DNA of 26,336 nucleotides. Origin: Flavobacteriales bacterium. Lineage in GTDB: Bacteria > Bacteroidota > Bacteroidia > Flavobacteriales > Weeksellaceae. Location: positions 1-26,336 of the forward strand of contig CAAGLV010000084.1 of NCBI GenBank assembly GCA_900770875.1. The letters are read 5' to 3'. Positions within the stretch are counted from its first letter, which is position 1. Every line of letters begins with the position of its first letter. Under the pieces are notes generated by a model. The model was not told where the DNA came from and did no database searches. It saw only the letters and a list, made by a program, of their open reading frames with translations. This document shows, piece after piece, positions 7,968 through 16,326 of the stretch. The position numbers were made by a program, and so were the translations under genes.

Positions 7968-8423
7968 TTATTTATTTTCGTTACGTTTTCCGTAAAAATA
8001 TAGGGAATGATTTTCTATTTTGATATCAAAAATCTCTTCGATTGTTTGTTTGATCGATTGGATGCGAGGATCACAAAATTCTAAAACTTCGCCCGTATCC
8101 ATTAAAATAATGTGATCGTGGTTTTTATCGAAATACGATTTTTCGTAATGCGCTTGCTGATCACCAAATTGGTGTTTACGCACTAATTTAGCATCCATTA
8201 ATAATTCGATTGTATTATATAAAGTAGCACGAGAAACGCGATATTTCTTATTTTTCATTTTGATGTATAACATATCTATATCAAAATGATCATCTGTAAA
8301 ATAAATCTCTTCTAAAATAGCATAGCGCTCAGGTGTTTTACGGTGTCCATTATCTTCTAAGAACTTTGTAAATACCTGCTTTACTGTTTCGTAATTACTT
8401 AATTTTACTGATTCCTCTGTCAT
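7968..8423 (-). CDS. Fur-family metal-responsive transcriptional regulator
   Basis: The protein has 151 residues. A winged helix (RKTPERYAILEEIYFTDDHFD, then RVSRATLYNTIELLMDAKLV) is followed by the Fur dimerisation and metal domain (AHYE, then NHDHIILMDTGEVLEFCDPRI). The HDH and the histidine in DDHFD match regulatory metal ligands of Fur. The C-x-x-C structural zinc motifs are absent (the first is replaced by M-D-T-G), so it lacks that zinc site. Iron, zinc or peroxide sensing cannot be told apart from sequence. The frame is open to an ATG at 8450, but a near-consensus -7 element (TATATTTA, 8439-8446) overlaps that region. The start MTEESVKLSNYE at 8423 is therefore preferred. It heads a unit with the OstA-like gene, 12 bases away. 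Confidence 0.88.
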   Translation of the reverse strand: MTEESVKLSNYETVKQVFTKFLEDNGHRKTPERYAILEEIYFTDDHFDIDMLYIKMKNKKYRVSRATLYNTIELLMDAKLVRKHQFGDQQAHYEKSYFDKNHDHIILMDTGEVLEFCDPRIQSIKQTIEEIFDIKIENHSLYFYGKRNENK

Positions 8424-8514
8424 AAAAAAAATTTGCTGTAAATATAGCAATTTAATTTGTTCTAAATAAGGGAAACTGTCACGTTTTATTTTATAAGTAG
8501 ATAAATGTTTTCGA

Positions 8515-8546
8515 TAAAAAAAAGAGGTAAATTAATTTACCTCTTT
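8515..8546 (-). terminator. Intrinsic terminator after the lipoprotein gene
   Basis: A perfect 26-base palindrome (8521-8546, AAAGAGGTAAATT with its exact complement) lies 11 bases past the stop at 8557. Eight or more As on its left become a U tract in the minus-strand transcript. Confidence 0.85.
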
Positions 8547-8556
8547 CTCTTTATTA

Positions 8557-8982
8557 TTATTGAAATTTAATAAAAGACATCACCGAATTCTCGTTATCTT
8601 TCATTGTATTAGCTCCTGTTTTAACAAAATCATACGATAATGATCCCGAATTAGATACTAATTTAAATTTATAACGTGTATCTGATTTTATTTCTTCTAC
8701 TAAAGTAAATCTCTCGCTAGGTTCTGTAGCCGAAACATTAATTATGTAATTATAACTTTGCGTTATATTTAATATTTTCTGTAAAAAATCGTCCAATGTA
8801 AATTCGTATAAGTAAGTTCCGGTATCCATTTCTTCAGACCATTTTCCTTGAATCCAAGTTGGTGGATTAAAATGTTTTGCATTGCTGATGATTAATTCTT
8901 CTGATTCGTCATCGGCACTACAAGATACAAATGTTGCTGCCATAGCTAATGCTAGCATTAATCTAAAAATATTTTTTTTCAT
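8557..8982 (-). CDS. Small lipoprotein, lipocalin-like pattern, function unknown
   Basis: The protein has 141 residues. A textbook lipoprotein signal peptide ends in FVSC at about residues 18-21, followed by S-A-D-D-E-S-E-E. Acidic residues directly after the cysteine are common in Bacteroidota lipoproteins that are sorted to the outer membrane or cell surface. The mature part starts with PPTWIQGKWSEE and continues as alternating beta strands (YLYEFTLDDF, YNYIINVSAT, RYKFKLVSNSGSLSYDF). This resembles small lipocalin-like lipoproteins with a G-x-W motif, but that is only a pattern match. The gene is monocistronic, with a terminator after it and an imperfect -7 element (TATATTCG, 9001-9008) before it. 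Confidence 0.75.
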   Translation of the reverse strand: MKKNIFRLMLALAMAATFVSCSADDESEELIISNAKHFNPPTWIQGKWSEEMDTGTYLYEFTLDDFLQKILNITQSYNYIINVSATEPSERFTLVEEIKSDTRYKFKLVSNSGSLSYDFVKTGANTMKDNENSVMSFIKFQ

Positions 8983-9112
8983 AATAGTTGTTAATCGGTG
9001 CGAATATAAAATATTAATCTATAATTTATTCAGATTCAACATGTTTTTTCAACATTTTATTGGATTCATAGAAATTAATACTCCTTTATACCGTTAAATG
9101 AAACGAAAGATT

Positions 9113-9120
9113 TAAATTTG
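9113..9120 (+). promoter_or_regulatory. -7 promoter element for the UvrD/PcrA helicase gene
   Basis: The plus strand reads TAAATTTG, a perfect TAnnTTTG element. It ends five bases before the ATG at 9126, so the predicted mRNA start falls on or next to the start codon. No -33 TTG was seen at the right spacing. Confidence 0.5.
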
Positions 9121-9125
9121 CCCTG

Positions 9126-11483
9126 ATGGAAAATTATTTAGAATTATTAAATGAGCCGCAACGTAAAGCGGTAGAAGCAACAGAAGGTCCTGTAATGGTA
9201 ATTGCAGGTGCAGGTTCTGGAAAAACACGTGTATTAACCTACCGTATCGCCCATTTACTAAATAAAGGTGTAGATGCTTTTAACATTTTATCGTTAACAT
9301 TTACAAACAAAGCCGCAAGAGAAATGAAAGAGCGTATTGCTAACGTGGTTGGTGCTTCCGAAGCTAAAAATCTTTGGATGGGAACTTTTCACTCTGTATT
9401 TGCTCGCATTCTTCGTGTAGAAGCTCCTCTACTTGGTTATCCATCAGATTTTACTATTTATGATCAGCAAGATGCTGTTTCGGTTATGACTAAGATTATA
9501 AACGAAATGAATCTTGATAAAGATATTTATAAAGCTAAACAAGTTTTAGGACGTATCTCTCAATACAAAAATAACTTAATAACGGTACGCGCTTATCATA
9601 ACAATCAAGCATTAATAGAAGCTGATGCCGAAGCTATGAAACCTCGTATGGGCGATATTTATCGTGCATATGTCGATCGTTGTTTTAAATCGGGTGCCAT
9701 GGATTTTGATGATTTATTATTACGTACCAACGAAATTTTAACGCGTTTTCCGGATGTTTTAGCCAAATACCAAGAACGTTTTAAATACATAATGGTAGAC
9801 GAGTACCAAGATACCAACCATTCGCAATATTTAATAGTAAAAGCACTTGCTTCTCGTTACGAAAACATTTGTGTTGTTGGAGACGATGCCCAATCTATTT
9901 ATGCTTTCCGTGGTGCTAATATTCGCAATATCTTATCTTTTCAGAAAGATTATCCCGATGCTAAATTATATCCGTTAGAACAAAATTACCGTTCGACACA
10001 AACCATCGTAAAAGCAGCAAATAATATCATTGCACAAAACCAAGAGCAATTAGATAAAAACGTGTGGACATCTAACGAAGAAGGCGATAAAATTGCCGTA
10101 TATCGCGCCTTATCTGATGCCGACGAAGCGCGTTATATTGCTTCACAAATTTGGGAAAAGCAAATTAGCGATCATCTACAACCTAAAGATTTTGCTATTT
10201 TATACCGTACCAATGCACAATCGCGTGCGCTAGAAGAAGCTTTACGTAAACGTGGCATTAGCTATCGCGTATTTGGTGGAACTTCGTTCTATCAGCGTAA
10301 AGAAATCAAAGATATGGTAGCATATATGCGTCTTTTAATTAATCAAAACGACGAAGAAGCATTATTACGAGTTATTAATTATCCTGCGCGTGGAATTGGA
10401 CAAACAACAATTTCGAAATTATTAGTTGCAGCCGATCAACAAAAATTAACGTTATTTAATTTAGTTGAAAACATTGCGATGTTTGCTCCAAATATTGGAA
10501 TTAACGCAGGAACAGCTAATAAATTAAACGATTTTTGCTTATTGATTAAACGTTTCCAAGTAATGCTTAAAACACACGATGTGTACGAAGTTACTATGGA
10601 AATGGCTAAAGCTACAAATCTGTTAAATACATTAAAAGAAGATTCGACACCAGAAGGAATTTCTCGTTTAGAAAACGTGCAAGAGTTATTAAACTCGATA
10701 CAAGGTTATGTAGACGAGCAAAAACAATTAGAAGATGGTGATGCTTCGTTAGGTGGTTTCTTAGAAAATATTGCATTAGCAACTGATGCCGACAACGAAG
10801 ACGAAGACGATAACAAAGTAAACTTAATGACGGTTCACTTAGCAAAAGGATTAGAGTTTCCTGTTGTATTTATTGCTGGATTAGAAGAAAACTTATTCCC
10901 ATCAATGATGGCAGTTAATACTCGTGCCGAATTAGAAGAAGAACGTCGTTTATTTTACGTTGCGTTAACACGTGCCGAAAAAACAGCTTACTTCACCTAT
11001 TCGGTTTCGCGCTTTAGATGGGGAAAAATTATCGATTGCGAACCTTCTCGCTTTTTAGAAGAAGTTGACGACGAATTTTTAGATTGGAAAAATTTACATC
11101 TTCCAAATCAACGAAATGCAAACAACAGCGGTTTATCTGCAGATATATTCGGTGATGATTCATATTCGGCTCCTGCTCGTTACAACAATAATTCGAGAGA
11201 AAAAAGTGCACCTCGACAAAATCCAGCAACAAGAAGAGCTGCAGCTGTTCCTCCGAAAGCTAATTTTAAACCAGTCGATCAAACAAAGACCAATTCAAAT
11301 TCTGCTGCCGCAAATCACCTTGGCTTAAAAATAGGACAAACAGTCCTACATGATCGTTTTGGTCGCGGAACAGTAAAAGATTTACAAGGAGAACCATCAG
11401 ATATGAAGGCTATCATCCATTTTGATAATGCCGGAGAAAAGAAGCTTCTTTTAAACTTTGCAAAACTTAAAATCATTTCATAG
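9126..11483 (+). CDS. uvrD: UvrD/PcrA-type ATP-dependent 3'-5' DNA helicase
   Basis: The protein has 785 residues and all superfamily 1A motifs. The Q motif is LNEPQRKAV (8-16), Walker A GAGSGKT (28-34), motif Ia LTFTNKAAREM, motif II VDEYQDTN (from about 224), motif III DDAQSIYAFRGA and motif IV QNYRST. Motif V is TVHLAKGLEFPVVFIAGLEE and motif VI is EEERRLFYVALTRA. A low-complexity linker (about 660-730) leads to a C-terminal Tudor-like domain, IGQTVLHDRFGRGTVKDL, which in PcrA/UvrD binds RNA polymerase. It unwinds DNA in nucleotide excision and mismatch repair, removes proteins from DNA and helps resolve transcription conflicts. Motif V has TVHLAKG where most relatives have TVHSAKG. The start is fixed by the Q motif nearby. 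The gene is a single unit with its own -7 element and terminator. Confidence 0.95.
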   Translation: MENYLELLNEPQRKAVEATEGPVMVIAGAGSGKTRVLTYRIAHLLNKGVDAFNILSLTFTNKAAREMKERIANVVGASEAKNLWMGTFHSVFARILRVEAPLLGYPSDFTIYDQQDAVSVMTKIINEMNLDKDIYKAKQVLGRISQYKNNLITVRAYHNNQALIEADAEAMKPRMGDIYRAYVDRCFKSGAMDFDDLLLRTNEILTRFPDVLAKYQERFKYIMVDEYQDTNHSQYLIVKALASRYENICVVGDDAQSIYAFRGANIRNILSFQKDYPDAKLYPLEQNYRSTQTIVKAANNIIAQNQEQLDKNVWTSNEEGDKIAVYRALSDADEARYIASQIWEKQISDHLQPKDFAILYRTNAQSRALEEALRKRGISYRVFGGTSFYQRKEIKDMVAYMRLLINQNDEEALLRVINYPARGIGQTTISKLLVAADQQKLTLFNLVENIAMFAPNIGINAGTANKLNDFCLLIKRFQVMLKTHDVYEVTMEMAKATNLLNTLKEDSTPEGISRLENVQELLNSIQGYVDEQKQLEDGDASLGGFLENIALATDADNEDEDDNKVNLMTVHLAKGLEFPVVFIAGLEENLFPSMMAVNTRAELEEERRLFYVALTRAEKTAYFTYSVSRFRWGKIIDCEPSRFLEEVDDEFLDWKNLHLPNQRNANNSGLSADIFGDDSYSAPARYNNNSREKSAPRQNPATRRAAAVPPKANFKPVDQTKTNSNSAAANHLGLKIGQTVLHDRFGRGTVKDLQGEPSDMKAIIHFDNAGEKKLLLNFAKLKIIS

Positions 11484-11504
11484 CTAAAAATTCTAAGATT
11501 CATA

Positions 11505-11532
11505 AAAATGCATACCTTTTGGTATGCATTTT
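11505..11532 (+). terminator. Intrinsic terminator after the helicase gene
   Basis: A perfect 12-bp stem (AAAATGCATACC at 11505-11516 with GGTATGCATTTT at 11521-11532) closes a TTTT loop, 22 bases after the stop. The T run is short (four Ts at the stem end). Confidence 0.8.
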
Positions 11533-11618
11533 CTATATTCATTAAAAAAATATAAAGTTTATATTAGATAATACAGAATTTTTCTACAAATTCGCCAATG
11601 TTAAATACAAGCATATAA

Positions 11619-13070
11619 ATGGAAACTATTATCGGAACAATTAATGGCTATGTTTGGTCATCAGCATTAATTGCTTTATGCGCGATTACAGGAATTTATT
11701 TCTCTGTACGATTAGGATTTTTACAATTCACAAACATTAAAGAAATGGTACGCCTTTTATTTGGCGGCAAAAAAACGGCGAAAGGCATCACGCCATTCCA
11801 AGCATTTTCTTTAGCGATATCCGGCCGCGTAGGAACAGGTAATATTGTCGGCGTTGCAACAGCAATTGCAATGGGTGGACCAGGTGCTGTATTTTGGATG
11901 TGGTTTATTGCCTTAATGGGATCTGCATCTGCTTTTATCGAATCTACTTTAGCACAAGTATATAAACAAGAAATTAATAACGAATACCGTGGTGGACCTG
12001 CTTATTATATCGAAAAAGGTTTAGGTGTTAAATGGTATGCTGTATTGTTTGCAATTGTAACTATTGTAAGCTGTGGTTTACTTTTACCTGGTGTACAAAG
12101 TAACAGCATTGCTTCTTCAATGCACAACGCATTTAATATTAACACAATAGATTTTAATGGTTTACCTGTTAATTATATCGGAATCGGACTTATCATATTA
12201 TTAGCTTTAATTATTTTTGGTGGTGTACAACGTTTAGGACAAGCATCTGAATTTATTGTACCATTTATGGCCGGAGCTTATATTTTAATGGCTATCATCA
12301 TCATCGGAATTAATATTACACAAGTTCCACATGTTTTAAAATTAATCCTTTCTTCTGCTTTTGGTATAGAACCTCTTTATAGTGGGGTATTCGGTATGGC
12401 TATTGCATGGGGAATTAAACGAGGAATCTACTCAAACGAAGCAGGACAAGGTACTGCTCCACATGCTGCTGCTGCTGCAGAAGTTTCGCATCCTGCACAA
12501 CAAGGTTTAGTACAAGCTTTTTCGGTTTATATTGATACCTTATTTGTTTGTACAGCAACTGCTTTTATGATTCTTTTTACAGGGCAGTATAATGTACAAA
12601 ACGAAGCAGGACAATTTATTGTAGAAAATTTACCAGGAACAGATTATACTGGTTTTACACAAGCTGCTGTATCTTCTGTATTCCCATCGTTTGGTAACGG
12701 GTTTGTTGCAATTGCCTTATTCTTTTTTGCCTTTACAACAATAATGGCGTATTATTATTATGCAGAAACAAACATTACATACATCTTTAAAAATAAGAAT
12801 ACAAAAGTTTACATCTGGATTTTAAGAGTCTTTTTCTTATTGGCTACTTATTACGGGACTGTTAAATCGGCCGAAACAGCTTGGGCTATCGGTGATATTG
12901 GCGTTGGTTTAATGGCTTGGGTAAATATTATTGCCATTTTACTTTTAGGAAATATTGCCGTTAAAGTTTGGAATGATTACAGCAAAAAGAAAAAACAAGG
13001 AATCAAAGATCCTACATTTAATTCGGAAGAATTAGGAATTAAAAATGCAGACTTTTGGTCGAAAAAATAA
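11619..13070 (+). CDS. Alanine/glycine:cation symporter, AGCS family
   Basis: The protein has 483 residues and about ten or more membrane helices. It belongs to the AGCS family (AlsT/DagA/AgcS type), which imports alanine or glycine with sodium or protons across the inner membrane. Typical stretches are FQAFSLAISGRVGTGNIVGV (about 62-81), GGPGAVFWMWFIALMGSASAF, FGMAIAWGIKRGIYSNEAGQG and the later FFFAFTTIMAYYYYAETN. Both ends are complete and the length is normal. The C-terminal 30 residues are basic and cytoplasmic in character. It is a single gene, with the helicase terminator before it and a bidirectional terminator after it. No perfect -7 element was found in the spacer. The family is certain; the choice between alanine, glycine and glutamine is not. 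Confidence 0.93.
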   Translation: METIIGTINGYVWSSALIALCAITGIYFSVRLGFLQFTNIKEMVRLLFGGKKTAKGITPFQAFSLAISGRVGTGNIVGVATAIAMGGPGAVFWMWFIALMGSASAFIESTLAQVYKQEINNEYRGGPAYYIEKGLGVKWYAVLFAIVTIVSCGLLLPGVQSNSIASSMHNAFNINTIDFNGLPVNYIGIGLIILLALIIFGGVQRLGQASEFIVPFMAGAYILMAIIIIGINITQVPHVLKLILSSAFGIEPLYSGVFGMAIAWGIKRGIYSNEAGQGTAPHAAAAAEVSHPAQQGLVQAFSVYIDTLFVCTATAFMILFTGQYNVQNEAGQFIVENLPGTDYTGFTQAAVSSVFPSFGNGFVAIALFFFAFTTIMAYYYYAETNITYIFKNKNTKVYIWILRVFFLLATYYGTVKSAETAWAIGDIGVGLMAWVNIIAILLLGNIAVKVWNDYSKKKKQGIKDPTFNSEELGIKNADFWSKK

Positions 13071-13075
13071 AAGGT

Positions 13076-13113
13076 AAAAAAATGGCTTCAAATTAATTTG
13101 AAGCCATTTTTTA
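13076..13113. terminator. Bidirectional intrinsic terminator
   Basis: A perfect palindrome (AATGGCTTCAAATT and its complement, 13081-13108) extends by A-T pairs on both sides. It is flanked by an A tract and a T tract. It lies between convergent genes ending at 13070 and 13129 and should stop both. Confidence 0.88.
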
Positions 13114-13128
13114 TTTCTTAAATACAAC

Positions 13129-13446
13129 TTATAAACTATAATCACCTATATGATCCATTTCGCTTGCAAAAGATAAAACACTTGTACCATATTTCTGAAG
13201 TAACTTACGTTGTAAATCTCCTAAAAATGTAGATTTAAAACGATCTAAAGTTGCTATATCATTTACAAAAAACTGAATCGAATATGTTTTCATACCAGGT
13301 TCTACATGCGATGTAATCTTACCAAAACGAGCTCCTAAAAAACATTCCGATTTTAAATAATCATCAATGTGTTCGGCTTTAAACCAAGAAAACCAATCAT
13401 CGTGTACACTATCCTCTACAACAAAAGTAATATTATATAAAATCAT
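13129..13446 (-). CDS. DUF4286 family protein
   Basis: The protein has 105 residues. It starts MILYNITFVVEDSVHDDWFS and continues with a ferredoxin-like alternation of strands and helices (YSIQFFVND, LDRFKSTFLGDLQRKLLQKY). This matches the DUF4286 family, small soluble proteins found mainly in Bacteroidota with no established function. There is no signal peptide or membrane segment, so it is cytoplasmic. It is a monocistronic gene with a good promoter upstream and a terminator shared with the convergent symporter gene. Confidence 0.8.
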   Translation of the reverse strand: MILYNITFVVEDSVHDDWFSWFKAEHIDDYLKSECFLGARFGKITSHVEPGMKTYSIQFFVNDIATLDRFKSTFLGDLQRKLLQKYGTSVLSFASEMDHIGDYSL

Positions 13447-13461
13447 TTTTTTTATTTGTTA

Positions 13462-13490
13462 CAAAGATAAGCCACTTTTCTAAAACAAAA
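13462..13490 (-). promoter_or_regulatory. Promoter of the DUF4286 gene
   Basis: The minus strand has TATCTTTG (13469 down to 13462), a perfect -7 element. TTTTG at 13490-13486 is separated from it by 16 bases and could serve as the -33 element. A second TTG lies at 13495-13493, 23 bases away. The leader would be about 10 bases. Confidence 0.6.
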
Positions 13491-13562
13491 ATCAATAAAC
13501 ATTTTTAGCTTAAAAATTAATAATTATCATTAACTTTAGCTCGTTATTCATAAAAATTAAAG

Positions 13563-14945
13563 ATGATCAATACACAACAATTTATCCAAGAAAATAAACA
13601 ACGCTTTCTTGATGAATTAATTGAATTACTTAAAATCCCTTCAATTAGTGCAGATACTGCTTATACGCAAGATGTAAATAACGCTGCAGAATTAATTGCA
13701 AAATACTTAACAGATGCCGGAGCCGATAATGTAGAAATTTGCGAAACAGAAGGCTTCCCAGTGGTTTATGGAGACAAAATTGTTGATCCATCAAAACCAA
13801 CTGTTTTAGTATACGGACACTATGATGTACAACCTGCCGATCCTTTAGAATTATGGGAATCAGGTCCATTTGAACCAGTAATCAAAAAAACAGAAATTCA
13901 CCCAGACGGAGCAATTTTTGCACGTGGTTCTGCCGACGATAAAGGACAAATGTTTATGCACATTAAAGCCTTCGAAGCTTTAAACAAAACAAACGAATTA
14001 CCTTGTAACGTTAAATTTATGATTGAAGGTGAAGAAGAAATTGGTTCGCCATCATTAGTAAATTTCGTAAAAAACAACAAAGAAAAATTAAAAAACGATA
14101 TCATTTTAATTTCTGATACATCGATGATTTCTAACGATCAACCATCTATTTCGGTTGGTTTACGTGGATTATCTTATGTAGAAGTAGAAGTTAAAGGCGC
14201 AAACCGCGATATGCACTCTGGTGTTTATGGTGGAGCTGTTCCTAACCCATTAAATGTTTTAGCTGGAATGATTGCTAAATTAATTGATGAGCAAGGAAAA
14301 ATTACAATTCCAGGTTTTTACGATAACGTAATCGAGCTAACAGCTGAGGAAAGAGCCGAAATGGCAAAAATCCCTTTTAATGTAGAAGATTACAAAAAAT
14401 CGATTGGTATTGCTGATATCCAAGGTGAAGAAGGTTACACAACAATCGAACGCACTTCTATCCGTCCAACATTAGATGTAAACGGTATGTGGGGTGGTTA
14501 CATTGGCGAAGGAGCAAAAACTGTAATTCCGTCAATGGCTTATGCAAAAATTTCGATGCGTTTAGTTCCGGGACAAGATCACGAAGATATCACAGAAAAA
14601 TTTGCGAAGTACTTCCCTACTTTAGCACCATCATCTGTAGAAGTTAAAGTAACACCTCATCACGGAGGAAAACCTTACATCTTACCAACTACAGATAAAG
14701 GATATTTAGCAGCTAAAAAAGCATTAGCACAAACTTTCGAGAAAGAAGCTTTACCAGAAAGAGCTGGAGGATCTATTCCGATTGTGGCATTATTCGAAGA
14801 AGAATTAGGAACAAAATCTGTATTAATGGGATTCGGATTAAATTCGGATGTAATCCACTCACCTAACGAGCATTACGGACTATTTAATTTCTATAAAGGA
14901 ATCGAAACTATCCCGTATTTCTTTAAATATTACACAGAAGATTAA
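13563..14945 (+). CDS. M20 family dipeptidase (zinc metallopeptidase)
   Basis: The protein has 460 residues. It carries the M20 metal site: LVYGHYDVQP (H86 and D88), RGSADDKGQ (D125), and IEGEEEIGS (about 154-162) with the catalytic and metal-binding glutamates. HSGVYGG follows in the dimerisation domain, and HSPNEHYGL near the C-terminus supplies the last histidine. The carnosinase/PepV-like dipeptidase subgroup normally has this length. It should release amino acids from dipeptides in the cytoplasm. It is monocistronic, with an imperfect -7 element (TAACTTTA, 13531-13538) before it and a strong terminator after it. The specific dipeptide preference is unknown. Confidence 0.92.
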   Translation: MINTQQFIQENKQRFLDELIELLKIPSISADTAYTQDVNNAAELIAKYLTDAGADNVEICETEGFPVVYGDKIVDPSKPTVLVYGHYDVQPADPLELWESGPFEPVIKKTEIHPDGAIFARGSADDKGQMFMHIKAFEALNKTNELPCNVKFMIEGEEEIGSPSLVNFVKNNKEKLKNDIILISDTSMISNDQPSISVGLRGLSYVEVEVKGANRDMHSGVYGGAVPNPLNVLAGMIAKLIDEQGKITIPGFYDNVIELTAEERAEMAKIPFNVEDYKKSIGIADIQGEEGYTTIERTSIRPTLDVNGMWGGYIGEGAKTVIPSMAYAKISMRLVPGQDHEDITEKFAKYFPTLAPSSVEVKVTPHHGGKPYILPTTDKGYLAAKKALAQTFEKEALPERAGGSIPIVALFEEELGTKSVLMGFGLNSDVIHSPNEHYGLFNFYKGIETIPYFFKYYTED

Positions 14946-14968
14946 TCTAATCTTTTATAAATAAATTT

Positions 14969-15004
14969 AATGCCTTAATTTACTTTAAAATTAAGGCATT
15001 TTTT
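14969..15004 (+). terminator. Intrinsic terminator after the dipeptidase gene
   Basis: AATGCCTTAATT (14969-14980) pairs perfectly with AATTAAGGCATT (14989-15000), followed by a run of Ts to 15004. The next start codon is only ten bases further on. Confidence 0.85.
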
Positions 15005-15014
15005 ACACATTAAA

Positions 15015-16169
15015 ATGACAAATAAAACCTTTATAATTGTTGGAGCCGGCATTGCTGGATTAACTTTAGCCAAGGCTTTCGAAACTTTAAATATCGAATA
15101 TAAATTATACGAAAAAGATGAAAAAGTGAGAGGAATTGGAGCCGGATTTGGATTAGCTTCTAACGCCATGAAAGCATTCGAGATTTTAGGTTATGCCGAT
15201 CAAATTGTGCCACTTGGACACATGTTAGAAGATTTTGAAATACAAGATTGGAAAGAAAAAACCATCTTAAAAGCTGATACTAACCGTTTACGAAAAAATT
15301 ACAATACCGAAAATTTTGCCATTCATCGTGCCGATTTGCATCGTTATCTTTATCAATCCATCAATCCAAATAACATCATAACAGGTAAAAAAGTTGTAAA
15401 TGTGCTTCAGAATTTTGATAAAGCCATTTTATATTTTAATGACGAAACAACTGCAGAAGCCGATTTTATTATTGCTGCCGACGGAATAAATTCGGTAATT
15501 CGACAAAAATTATTACCAAAATCAAATCCGCAATATGCGGGATATATTTGTTGGCGAGGCGTAATAAAAGACGAAAATTATACCTCAAAAAAATCGATAG
15601 AAACTTGGGGAAAAGCTGGTCGTTTTGGCTTAACACCTTTAAAAGACAACCAAATTTATTGGTATGCTTGTAAAAATACGCCTTTAAACAGTAAAGTTTA
15701 TCAATGGGATTTAAGCGATATTAAAACTAATTTTAAAGATTATTCGGGATTAATTCGTTCTACTTTACAAAAAACAAAACCATCCGATTTAATTACAACA
15801 CCTATTATGGATTTAAAACCATTGCAAAATTATGTGTACAATCGTGTAATTTTAATTGGAGATGCAGCACATGCCACAACACCCAATATGGGACAAGGTG
15901 CTTGCATGGCTGTAGAAGATGTTTGTGTTTTGATTGACGAAATTAAAAAGAATGCTGACGATTTATTTGCTTGTTTTGATCGTTACAATTTACGTCGATT
16001 AAAACGAACAAATTACATTATCACTACATCGAGATTAGCAGGAAAAGTTGCCCAATTAGAACATCCATTTTTAACTGAGATAAGAAATTTTGTTTTCAGA
16101 AAATTACCAACTTCTATTGCACAAAGTCCGTTAGATGATTTATTAGAAGAAGATTTTATGAAAATTTAA
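15015..16169 (+). CDS. FAD-dependent aromatic-type monooxygenase (UbiH/PHBH-like group A)
   Basis: The protein has 384 residues, a group A flavoprotein monooxygenase. The dinucleotide motif is VGAGIAGL (G10-x-G12-x-x-G15). A conserved arginine lies in HRADLHRYL, the DG motif is AADGINSVIR, and the GD motif is IGDAAHATTPNMGQGACMAVED (about 284-305). Such enzymes use NAD(P)H and oxygen to hydroxylate or epoxidise a small molecule. The N-M-G-Q-G-x-C-M-A-x-E-D stretch resembles urate hydroxylases and zeaxanthin epoxidases more than tetracycline-degrading TetX, whose equivalent region differs. The substrate is unknown. It starts just ten bases after the dipeptidase terminator, so its promoter must overlap the terminator or it relies on read-through. 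An MFS exporter follows in the same direction. Confidence 0.85.
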   Translation: MTNKTFIIVGAGIAGLTLAKAFETLNIEYKLYEKDEKVRGIGAGFGLASNAMKAFEILGYADQIVPLGHMLEDFEIQDWKEKTILKADTNRLRKNYNTENFAIHRADLHRYLYQSINPNNIITGKKVVNVLQNFDKAILYFNDETTAEADFIIAADGINSVIRQKLLPKSNPQYAGYICWRGVIKDENYTSKKSIETWGKAGRFGLTPLKDNQIYWYACKNTPLNSKVYQWDLSDIKTNFKDYSGLIRSTLQKTKPSDLITTPIMDLKPLQNYVYNRVILIGDAAHATTPNMGQGACMAVEDVCVLIDEIKKNADDLFACFDRYNLRRLKRTNYIITTSRLAGKVAQLEHPFLTEIRNFVFRKLPTSIAQSPLDDLLEEDFMKI

Positions 16170-16326
16170 AAGCTCTAAATCATACAAAATTAATTATCAT
16201 TTTAAATGATAAAATTTCTAAATAAAATAACGATATTCTATTTATGGCAGTAATAAACAAATTCTAGTCTATTTTAAGCAAAAATCTACCATCATAATTT
16301 TAGATATTTGCCGAAAATTACATTTT

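Noticed and set aside
15015..16169. Tetracycline-inactivating monooxygenase TetX
   Set aside because: The fold is the same, but the region after the GD motif (NMGQGACMAVED) differs from TetX, and general flavobacterial monooxygenases fit better.
16194..16212. Hairpin TTATCATT-TTA-AATGATAA as a terminator of the monooxygenase gene
   Set aside because: The stem is weak and no T run follows on the plus strand; in this AT-rich spacer it may be chance.
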